From assembly GCA_903914985.1 (NCBI GenBank), contig CAIWRE010000019.1, forward strand, positions 1 to 5,398: a DNA stretch of 5,398 nucleotides, given 5' to 3'. The translations under genes and the position numbers were made by a program. The DNA is from an uncultured beta proteobacterium (GTDB lineage: Bacteria > Pseudomonadota > Gammaproteobacteria > Burkholderiales > Burkholderiaceae_C). Shown piece after piece: positions 1 to 5,398 of this stretch. The notes under the pieces were generated by a model. It was not told the DNA's origin. It saw nothing but the letters and a program-made list of their open reading frames with translations, and did not search any database. The stretch's first letter is position 1, and every line of letters begins with the position of its first letter.

Positions 1-936
1 CCCTTGGGTGCGGATGCTGTTGTCATGCAGGAAGACTGCATGGAAGTCGCGGTGGCCAATGTGGCCGATACCCGCCCCGCCATCACGATCAACAGCCAAG
101 CACACAGCGGTCAGTGGATTCGCCGTCAAGGCGAGGATGTGACCCTCGGTCATGCCGTGTTGCGCGCCGGTCAGCGTCTGGGCCCAGCCGCGCTGGGCAT
201 GGCTGCGAGCGTGGGTTTTGCGGACTTGCTCGTGGCGCGGCGCCCGCGCGTGGCACTGTTTTCGACCGGCGATGAACTGGTCATGCCCGGCCAGGTGCAG
301 CCGCAGGACATGGCGCCTGGCGCGATTTACAACTCCAACCGATTCTTTCTCGCCAGCTTGCTCAAACGCATGGGCTGCGAAGTCACCGACCTGGGCATCG
401 TGCCCGATCAATTGGACGCGACCGTGTCCGCCTTGCGCCAGGCGGCGCAGGCACACGATGTGATCTTGACCAGTGGTGGCGTCTCGGTGGGGGAGGAAGA
501 TCACATCAAGCCTGCAGTTCAAACTCTGGGAACGCTGGACCTGTGGCAAATCGCCATCAAGCCCGGCAAGCCCTTTGCCCACGGGCGCATCGGGCAGGCG
601 CATTTTGTCGGCTTGCCCGGCAATCCGGTATCGAGCTTTATGACGTTTTTGCTCCTGGTGCGGCCGTTTTTGTTACGGATGCAAGGTGTGTCGGATGTAT
701 CCCTCCCTGCGCAAACCTTGCGCTCCGACTTTGCCTGGCCCCGGGCAGACCGGCGCCAGGAGTTCTTGCGGGTGCGCCGCAATGCTGCGGGCGGTCTGGA
801 TTTGTTCCCCAACCAAAGTTCCGGCGTGCTGAGCTCGGCCGTGTGGGGTGATGGGTTTGTGGACAACCCGCCGTCCTGTGTGATTGCCCCGGGCGACGCC
901 GTGCGCTTCGTGGCCTTTAACGAACTATTGGCCTGA
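1..936 (+). CDS. moeA: Molybdopterin molybdenumtransferase MoeA (5' end missing)
   Basis: MoeA inserts molybdate into adenylylated molybdopterin, the last step in making the basic molybdenum cofactor in the cytoplasm. The 311 codons visible are in frame from base 1. E. coli MoeA has about 411 residues, so roughly the first 100 are outside the window. Family motifs seen, in window residue numbers: GADAVV at 3-8; STGDEL at 88-93, whose Glu92 matches E. coli Glu188; GIVPD ending at Asp136, matching Asp228; SGGVSVGEED at 158-167; IKPGKPFA; and LPGNP with Pro206 and Pro209, matching Pro298 and Pro301. The E. coli equivalences come from alignment by memory. All of these residues are intact, so the enzyme looks functional. 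The C-terminal beta domain follows, with its REFLRVR-like segment. The gene ends in TGA only 13 nt before moaD, so the two should be cotranscribed. A MoeA paralogue such as a tungsten-specific form is possible but not indicated. Confidence 0.96.
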   Translation, partial: PLGADAVVMQEDCMEVAVANVADTRPAITINSQAHSGQWIRRQGEDVTLGHAVLRAGQRLGPAALGMAASVGFADLLVARRPRVALFSTGDELVMPGQVQPQDMAPGAIYNSNRFFLASLLKRMGCEVTDLGIVPDQLDATVSALRQAAQAHDVILTSGGVSVGEEDHIKPAVQTLGTLDLWQIAIKPGKPFAHGRIGQAHFVGLPGNPVSSFMTFLLLVRPFLLRMQGVSDVSLPAQTLRSDFAWPRADRRQEFLRVRRNAAGGLDLFPNQSSGVLSSAVWGDGFVDNPPSCVIAPGDAVRFVAFNELLA

Positions 937-949
937 GGCTGCAGTCGCC

Positions 950-1201
950 ATGAACGTCCAAATCAAGTACTTCGCCTCCATCCGTGAGCGCTTGGGCCGC
1001 GCGACTGAGCAGTGGGACGGCACTGCTGCCACATTGGGCGAATTGCGACGGGCCTTGGTGCAGCGCGACGCGCTCGAAGACCACCCCTTGGCGGCAGGCC
1101 GTGCGGTGCGCATTGCGCTCAACCAGGTCATGTGTGAGGAAGAAGCCGCGCTCACGCCAGGGTGCGAAGTTGCATTTTTCCCTCCAGTCACCGGCGGTTG
1201 A
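950..1201 (+). CDS. moaD: Molybdopterin synthase sulfur carrier subunit MoaD
   Basis: This 83-residue ubiquitin-fold protein is the small subunit of molybdopterin synthase. MoeB adenylates its C-terminal glycine, which is then thiocarboxylated and donates sulfur to precursor Z inside the MoaD-MoaE heterotetramer. The evidence is the N-terminal strand IKYFASIRERLG, which matches the MoaD start; the length, close to the 81 residues of E. coli MoaD; and the C-terminus EVAFFPPVTGG, which ends in the required Gly-Gly with no extension. The ATG is chosen because the MoaD fold begins there and a GAGG lies at 935-938, 11 nt upstream and overlapping the moeA stop codon. This suggests translational coupling. 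An upstream in-frame extension would overlap moeA and adds nothing conserved. The other sulfur carrier family, ThiS, is ruled out by the adjacent moaE and the PPVTGG tail. Confidence 0.96.
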   Translation: MNVQIKYFASIRERLGRATEQWDGTAATLGELRRALVQRDALEDHPLAAGRAVRIALNQVMCEEEAALTPGCEVAFFPPVTGG

Positions 1202-1205
1202 TGCA

Positions 1206-1706
1206 ATGAGTCATACGCTGCCCCGGGTTCGGATTCAGCACGGCGCATTCGACGTTTCGCAGGAAATCGCAGCACTGCAGGCCAACGATCCGCGTGTGGG
1301 TGCAGTCTGCACGTTTTTGGGCACCGTGCGCGACCGCAATATCCAGGGCGACACGCACGCTGCCACCGTCCAATCGCTGGAGCTGGAGCACTACCCCGGC
1401 ATGACCGAAAAGTCGATTGAAGCCATGATCGACCAAGCCCATCACCGTTTTGATATCTTTGGTGCGCGGGTGGTGCACCGTATCGGCGTGCTGGCGCCAA
1501 CCGAGCAGGTGGTTCTCGTTGTGGTGACGTCAGCCCACCGCGGCGAGAGCTTCCAGGCCTGCGAATTTTTGATGGACTACCTCAAAACCCAGGCCCCGTT
1601 CTGGAAAAAGGAAAGCACACCGACTGGCGCCCATTGGGTGGACGCGCGCGTGTCTGACGACGCAGCCCTGGCGCGCTGGGGTATTCAGGCCCATAACGCC
1701 GCTTGA
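1206..1706 (+). CDS. moaE: Molybdopterin synthase catalytic subunit MoaE
   Basis: This is the 166-residue large subunit of molybdopterin synthase, which binds precursor Z and takes sulfur from the MoaD thiocarboxylate. The E. coli protein has 150 residues. Motifs seen: TFLGTVRD at 36-43; LELEHYPGM at 58-66; SAHRGESF at 109-116, with the His-Arg pair at 111-112; and DYLKTQAPFWKKE at 124-136. The last contains Lys127 and Lys134, which match the catalytic Lys119 and Lys126 of the E. coli enzyme (numbering from memory). It closes with the usual tryptophan-containing tail. The ATG is 4 nt after the moaD stop with a weak GGCGG at 1193-1197, so ribosomes finishing moaD probably reinitiate here, keeping the two subunits near equal amounts. 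Another ATG at 1201 overlaps the stop but is in the wrong frame. No strong terminator follows. Confidence 0.96.
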   Translation: MSHTLPRVRIQHGAFDVSQEIAALQANDPRVGAVCTFLGTVRDRNIQGDTHAATVQSLELEHYPGMTEKSIEAMIDQAHHRFDIFGARVVHRIGVLAPTEQVVLVVVTSAHRGESFQACEFLMDYLKTQAPFWKKESTPTGAHWVDARVSDDAALARWGIQAHNAA

Positions 1707-1730
1707 GTTTGCCCGGACGGGGCATAAATC

Positions 1731-1759
1731 ATTGTATTAATTTTACTTTTATTAACAAT
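1731..1759 (+). repeat. Imperfect AT-rich inverted repeat
   Basis: ATTGTATTAAT at 1731-1741 pairs with ATTAACAAT at 1751-1759. The reverse complement of the right arm is ATTGTTAAT, identical to the left arm except for a 2-nt AT bulge. The loop is TTTACTTTT. The arms are nearly all A-T pairs, so as an RNA hairpin it would be weak. A DNA operator half-site pair is the more likely reading. It runs into the first CAATTATCA copy. Confidence 0.4.
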
Positions 1760-1782
1760 TATCAGGAGTGCTTCAATTATCA
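1756..1782 (+). repeat. Direct repeat CAATTATCA, two exact copies
   Basis: CAATTATCA occurs at 1756-1764 and again at 1774-1782, with 18 bp from start to start and a 9-bp gap. The AGGAG at 1764-1768 lies between and partly overlaps the first copy. The second copy continues into CAATTATCATTG, which has CAAT and ATTG as inverted ends. The pair looks like a tandem protein-binding site, although two 9-mers in AT-rich DNA could be chance. Confidence 0.55.
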
Positions 1783-1845
1783 TTGCTGAATATTGGTGCT
1801 TTTCCCGGCGCCGATGTGGAAGTTTTTCCTCTCTTAGCGATTTTT

Positions 1846-4800
1846 ATGAAGTGCGCACATTGCCACACCCTCAATCTCGCCAACCATCGTTACTGCGGTG
1901 GCTGCGGGCAGTTGTTGTCTCCCTCCTGCACGGGCGGGCCCGCTGACCTGCGCACGCGCGAAAGCCGGCGGGAGGTGACGACGCTTTTTAGCGATTTATC
2001 GGGCTTTACCGACTTGGTAACCCGGCTGGACCCGGAAGACCTTCATGGCCTGATTCAAGCCTATTTCGATACTGTGCAGGCGATCGTGATGCGTCTGGGC
2101 GGAACCGTTGATCGCTATTTGGGCGATGCGGTGATGGCGATTTTTGGTGCAACTTTGGCGCATGAAGACGATGCGCTGCGTGCGGTACGCGCGAGTCTGG
2201 AAATCCAGTCTGCCATGCCCCTGCTGAGCCAACGCTTTGGAATGCCGCTGCAGTGTGTCGTCGGTATCGCGACCGGTAATGTGGTGGTCATGCAGCCACG
2301 CGCAGGATCCACGGCCGACGTGTCGATGCTGGGTGAATCGATCAACCTGGCCGCCCGCATTCAAGACCTTGGCTTTCCGGGCGAGGTACTGGTTTCTGAA
2401 AGTGTGCAGCGCATTGTGGCGCACCAGGTCTGGGCGCAGGCGCGGGGTCGGCACACCTTCAAGGGCTTTGCTTCACCCATCCAGGTCTGGCGGGTCACCG
2501 CTTTGCGCGATACCGTGTTCCACACTCCCGTGGGCTTCGTAGGACGTCAAGCCGAACTTGCAAAGACGCGCGACCTTCAACAGCAGGTGCTGGAGAACGT
2601 GGCTGGACTGCTGGTTGTCTCTGCGCCGGCCGGCATGGGCAAGTCGCGCTTTTGCGCGCAGGTGGTCAGCCAGGCCAGAGGCGCAGGCTTTGCAGTCCAC
2701 CGGGGTGGTTTTTTAGATTTTGGATTGCGTCGCGGCACCGAAGGCATTCATGCGGTCGTGTGCAGTCTTCTCGGCGTGCGTTCCGATTCCTTAAGCAGCG
2801 AGCGCCAGCTTTCGGCCCAGAAGGCGGTTGAGCGCGCTTGTGTGCCCGAACACCTTCTTCCGTCACTTTTCGAGCTCGTCTCTGTGGCACAGACTGAAGC
2901 AACGCGCAGTGCGTTTGACGCGATGAGTCACAGTGCGCGCGAACTGGCCCTGGACCAGACGGTCGCTCAATTGTTGCAAAGCGCTTCGGCGGTATGCCCC
3001 CAATTGTTGGTGCTGGAGGACTTGCACTGGGCTGAAGACGCGGAGTTGCGGCAGTGGGCCCGCATTGGCTCCCATTGCCGGTCTTTACCGGTCTGGCTGC
3101 TGGTAACAACCCGAAACGCGGATCCGGATTTCAGTGCCGGGTTTGTCGTGCCCAGCGGGCTGCCTACTCTCTCCTTGGCACTGCAGCCTTTGCGCAGCGG
3201 GGACATGCAATTGCTTGCGTCCCACCTGGGCACGTTTGATCCTGGTGTGATCGCAACGTGCATTGAGCGGTGCGAAGGCAACCCTTTGTTTTTTGAGCAG
3301 ATGCTGCGCCACGTGCAGGACATTGGCGGTGCAAGTTTGCCTCCGTCCATTCGCAGTTTGATGCTCGCGCGTATGGATCACCTGGAACTACCGCACCGGC
3401 AGGCCCTGCAAGCCGCCTCCGTGCTGGGCCAACGTTTCGCACTCGACGCGCTGCGGGTGCTGTTGGACGATTCGCAGTATGACTGCGCCACATTGATCAA
3501 CGCCCATTTGCTGCAAGCAGAAAGCGGTGAATATGTCTTTGAGCACGCATTGATTCACGAAGCGGCCTACAGCACGCTGCTCAACAGGACGGCCCACGAG
3601 CTGCATCACCGCGCCGCCGACTGGTACGCCGGAAGCGATCCTTGGTTGCGGGCGCAGCATTTGGACCGGGCGCAAGACCCGGCGGCTGCGCAGGCCTACA
3701 CGGAGTCGGCCACTGCGGACATTGAGCAGGGTATGTATGACCGGGCGCGGCCCCAAATTGAACGTGCCACGGCCATTGCCAAGGTGTTGGCAGACCAGGT
3801 GGAGCTGGCTTTGCTGCAGGGGCGCATGCTGCATGACATCGGTGAAGTGCCCGGTGCGATTCAGGCCTACAACCATGCGCTCACGTTGGCAACGACCGAG
3901 GCCCATCAATGCCGGGCCTGGACCGGGCTGGCAGCCTGTCAGCGCCTCTCAGACGACATTGACGGTGCACTTGCAGCACTGGACCACGCCCAGGCCTTGG
4001 CCGAACCGCTGGGGCTGGATGCCGATCTCTCGCGCATCCACTATTTGCGTGGCAGTCTGAGGTTTCCGCAGGGCGACATCACAGCCTGCCTGAAAGAGCA
4101 TGCAACTGCACTGGGCCATGCCACCAAGGCCAAGTTACGCAAAGCCCAGGCCGAGGCACTCAGCGGCATGGGTGATGCCTACTACGCGCGTGGCCTGATG
4201 CTGGCGGCTTACCAGCAGTTCCGGCAGTGCCTGGACCTGTGTGAAGCCCAGGGATTCGGGCGCATCGAGGCGTCCAATCGTTTCATGCTGGCCACAGTGC
4301 GGATTTACCTCAATGAGACACAGGGCGCACTTGGCGACGCACTGGAATGTGCAGATCTTGCGCAACGGGTCAGCAACCTGCGTGCGGAAATCGTGTCGCG
4401 GCTCACGGCGGCCTGGATTCTCATCAGCCTGGGGCGCCTCGAAGATGCCGCTGCGCAAGTAGAGCGCGGCCTGTCCGCCACCCAGGCACTGGGCTCCGGC
4501 CGTTTCCGTCCTTTTCTGCTGGAGAGCAGCGCGCGCATCGCGCTGCTCCAAGGCCACACCGACCATGCTTACCAGCTGATTCAACAAGCCTTGGAACTCG
4601 CGCGGGGGGCGTCCATGATGCGGTTCATTGGCCCCTGGCTGTTGGGAACGGCTGCATGGTGTTCTGCCGACGATGCGGCCCGCGCTGCCGCACTGGACGA
4701 GGGAGAATCTTTGCTGCTGCAGGGCTGTGTGGGCCACAACTACTACCGGTTTTTTACCCACGCGATGGAAGCTTCTTTACAGGCCGGCGATACCGCGCGC

Positions 4801-5010
4801 TGTGCACACTGGGCCACCGCTCTCGAGAAGTACACCCGCCAGGAGCCCAATCCCTGGGCCGACTTCTATATCGAGTTTGCACGGCTGCGTTGCAGTCCGC
4901 CGATGGAATTGTCTACCCGAGTCGCGCAGACACAAGCCCTGCTGCAGGTGGCGAAGGAAGCAGGTTTCGAGCGGGAAATTGGCATTCTGAGCGATCTCCT
5001 GCTGGCCTAG
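1846..5010 (+). CDS. Class III nucleotide cyclase with zinc ribbon, STAND-type ATPase and TPR array
   Basis: This cytoplasmic signalling protein of about 1054 residues is predicted to make cAMP (or cGMP) under control of an ATPase-TPR sensor. Domains in order: zinc ribbon with Cys3, Cys6, Cys17 and Cys20; class III cyclase at about 40-215, with metal ligands Asp50 (FSDLSGFT) and Asp94 (YLGDAVMAIFG) and transition-state Asn167 and Arg171 (LGESINLAARI); AAA_16/STAND ATPase from FVGRQAEL at 231-238, with Walker A APAGMGKS at 260-267, Walker B LLVLEDLHW at 387-395, a TTR motif at 421-423 and GNPLFFEQ at 478-485; then seven TPR-like helical repeats, spaced 37-42 residues, starting near 666, 703, 742, 784, 823, 863 and 902. 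No membrane segment or signal peptide is seen. The single cyclase domain implies homodimerisation. Arg90 and Ser160 fill the base-recognition positions. The ATG at 1846 puts the zinc ribbon at the N-terminus as usual for such proteins, but it lacks a Shine-Dalgarno; GTG 1768 would add 26 residues. The signal sensed cannot be told. Confidence 0.9.
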   Translation: MKCAHCHTLNLANHRYCGGCGQLLSPSCTGGPADLRTRESRREVTTLFSDLSGFTDLVTRLDPEDLHGLIQAYFDTVQAIVMRLGGTVDRYLGDAVMAIFGATLAHEDDALRAVRASLEIQSAMPLLSQRFGMPLQCVVGIATGNVVVMQPRAGSTADVSMLGESINLAARIQDLGFPGEVLVSESVQRIVAHQVWAQARGRHTFKGFASPIQVWRVTALRDTVFHTPVGFVGRQAELAKTRDLQQQVLENVAGLLVVSAPAGMGKSRFCAQVVSQARGAGFAVHRGGFLDFGLRRGTEGIHAVVCSLLGVRSDSLSSERQLSAQKAVERACVPEHLLPSLFELVSVAQTEATRSAFDAMSHSARELALDQTVAQLLQSASAVCPQLLVLEDLHWAEDAELRQWARIGSHCRSLPVWLLVTTRNADPDFSAGFVVPSGLPTLSLALQPLRSGDMQLLASHLGTFDPGVIATCIERCEGNPLFFEQMLRHVQDIGGASLPPSIRSLMLARMDHLELPHRQALQAASVLGQRFALDALRVLLDDSQYDCATLINAHLLQAESGEYVFEHALIHEAAYSTLLNRTAHELHHRAADWYAGSDPWLRAQHLDRAQDPAAAQAYTESATADIEQGMYDRARPQIERATAIAKVLADQVELALLQGRMLHDIGEVPGAIQAYNHALTLATTEAHQCRAWTGLAACQRLSDDIDGALAALDHAQALAEPLGLDADLSRIHYLRGSLRFPQGDITACLKEHATALGHATKAKLRKAQAEALSGMGDAYYARGLMLAAYQQFRQCLDLCEAQGFGRIEASNRFMLATVRIYLNETQGALGDALECADLAQRVSNLRAEIVSRLTAAWILISLGRLEDAAAQVERGLSATQALGSGRFRPFLLESSARIALLQGHTDHAYQLIQQALELARGASMMRFIGPWLLGTAAWCSADDAARAAALDEGESLLLQGCVGHNYYRFFTHAMEASLQAGDTARCAHWATALEKYTRQEPNPWADFYIEFARLRCSPPMELSTRVAQTQALLQVAKEAGFEREIGILSDLLLA

Positions 5011-5055
5011 CTCTGCCTGTCATTGATGTGAGGCAAAGGCGTCCGTGCCGCTTGT
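5011..5055 (+). other. Spacer after the cyclase gene, no clear terminator
   Basis: Between the cyclase stop codon and the clpB promoter the only symmetry is TGCCT at 5014-5018 with AGGCA at 5031-5035, a 5-bp stem with a 12-nt loop and no T-run after it. This does not meet the standard for an intrinsic terminator, so read-through from the cyclase gene into clpB is possible. Confidence 0.4.
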
Positions 5056-5082
5056 CTTGAAAATTCGCAAAACTCCCCAAGC
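5056..5082 (+). promoter_or_regulatory. Predicted sigma-32 (RpoH) heat-shock promoter of clpB
   Basis: CTTGAAA at 5056-5062 is a full match to the RpoH -35 element. After 12 nt comes CCCCAAGC at 5075-5082, which keeps the CCCCA core of the -10 consensus CCCCATNT. The elements sit about 25-50 nt before the clpB ATG, so the transcript leader would be very short, around 15-20 nt. clpB is a classic RpoH target, so sequence and context agree. No activity has been shown here. Confidence 0.85.
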
Positions 5083-5093
5083 TTCTATGCAAC

Positions 5094-5097
5094 GGAG
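5094..5097 (+). promoter_or_regulatory. Ribosome binding site of clpB
   Basis: GGAG lies 9 nt before the ATG at 5107, the usual spacing, and confirms that start. Confidence 0.75.
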
Positions 5098-5106
5098 AAT
5101 GGACCT

Positions 5107-5398
5107 ATGCGAATTGACAAATTAACGACCAAATTTCAGGAAGCCCTGTCGGACGCCCAAAGCTCGGCGCTGGGCCAAGACCACGCCTACATCGAGCCCG
5201 CCCACGTGGTGGCTGCCATGCTGCGCCAGGAGGACGGGCCTAAAGCCTTGTTGCAGCGCGCCGGTGTGAACGTGCCGGGTCTCCTCGCAGCCGCCGACGC
5301 CGCCATGAAAAAGCTGCCGGAGGTGCAGGGCCAGGAGCAGGTGCAAGTGGGGCGCGACATGGTCAGCCTGTTGCAGGCGGCCGAGAAAGAAGCCATCA
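5107..5398 (+). CDS. clpB: ATP-dependent disaggregase ClpB (N-terminal part, 3' end missing)
   Basis: ClpB is a hexameric Hsp100 ATPase of the cytoplasm that pulls polypeptides out of aggregates together with DnaK, DnaJ and GrpE. The first 97 codons are visible, out of roughly 860 in the family. The start MRIDKLTTKFQEALSDAQ matches the E. coli ClpB start closely, and ALGQDHAYIEPAHVVAAML continues the Clp N-domain (two four-helix repeats that bind substrates). Neither ATPase domain nor the middle domain is in the window. The ATG at 5107 is fixed by this similarity and by GGAG at 5094. The upstream sigma-32-type promoter suggests heat-shock control independent of the cyclase gene. ClpA and ClpC are less likely because their N-domains begin differently. 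Confidence 0.97.
   Translation, partial: MRIDKLTTKFQEALSDAQSSALGQDHAYIEPAHVVAAMLRQEDGPKALLQRAGVNVPGLLAAADAAMKKLPEVQGQEQVQVGRDMVSLLQAAEKEAI

Larger units (their letters stand above)
1707..1845 (+). promoter_or_regulatory. AT-rich leader between moaE and the cyclase gene
   Basis: This 139-nt stretch separates moaE from the preferred start of the cyclase gene. Its first half is much more AT-rich than the rest of the window, especially 1723-1764. A short GCCC/GGGC stem (1711-1714 with 1720-1723) is too weak to call a terminator. No hexamer pair gives a convincing sigma-70 promoter: TTGTAT at 1732 and AATTAT at 1757 are 19 nt apart, and each is only a partial match. The direct and inverted repeats listed separately make an operator plausible. 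If translation starts at the GTG at 1768 instead, the second half would be coding. Confidence 0.4.

Noticed and set aside
925..1500. Long open frame on the minus strand across moaD and moaE, 191 codons.
   Set aside because: It lies opposite two well-identified genes, has no recognisable domain and is typical of high-GC antisense frames.
1711..1730. GCCC/GGGC stem after moaE as a rho-independent terminator.
   Set aside because: Only four base pairs, and no uninterrupted T-run directly after the stem.
1814..1837. Mini-ORF MWKFFLS with a stop, just before the cyclase start, as a possible leader peptide.
   Set aside because: It has no ribosome binding site, is only 7 codons long and shows no attenuator structure.
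2709..2715. Heptamer T TTT TTA in the cyclase frame, the classic -1 slippery form, with a -1 frame open until TGA at 2829-2831, which would give a product of about 330 residues ending after the Walker A motif.
   Set aside because: No strong stem-loop or pseudoknot is visible at the needed distance downstream and no internal Shine-Dalgarno stimulator is evident. Such heptamers arise by chance from Phe-Leu codons.
4135..4761. Minus-strand open frame of 208 codons inside the TPR region, and a + strand frame of 237 codons at 4347-5060.
   Set aside because: Both are shadows of the cyclase reading frame: Arg-, Gln- and Pro-rich composition and no family resemblance.

Overview
The window is a 5.4 kb piece of a GC-rich chromosome. 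The protein sequences and gene order suggest a beta-proteobacterium, probably Burkholderiales and perhaps Comamonadaceae. That placement rests on recognition of the sequences, not on a search. All genes lie on the + strand, and nothing suggests phage, insertion sequences, CRISPR or RNA genes.

Region 1 (1-1706) is a tight molybdenum-cofactor block: the 3' part of moeA, then moaD, then moaE. The gaps are 13 and 4 nt, so this is almost certainly one transcription unit. MoaD and MoaE form molybdopterin synthase, which puts the dithiolene sulfurs into precursor Z (cPMP). MoeA then helps load molybdate onto the product.

Region 2 (1707-1845) is a short AT-rich stretch unlike the flanking DNA. It holds two exact copies of CAATTATCA and a bulged inverted repeat, and it probably carries control signals for the next gene. 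No convincing sigma-70 promoter could be fixed by eye.

Region 3 (1846-5010) is one very large gene for a multidomain signalling protein of about 1054 residues: an N-terminal four-cysteine zinc ribbon, a class III nucleotide cyclase domain, a STAND/AAA_16-type P-loop ATPase and a long C-terminal TPR array. The layout resembles soluble adenylyl cyclase but with only one cyclase domain. It has no visible link to cofactor synthesis or protein folding. Its cyclase keeps both metal aspartates and the transition-state Asn/Arg, but has Arg and Ser at the two base-recognition positions.

Region 4 (5011-5398) is a 96-nt spacer with a good heat-shock (sigma-32) promoter, followed by the first 97 codons of clpB, the disaggregase of the heat-shock response, cut off by the window end.

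The window therefore joins two housekeeping units, with a stand-alone signalling gene between them. That cyclase gene and its AT-rich leader are the most interesting part.
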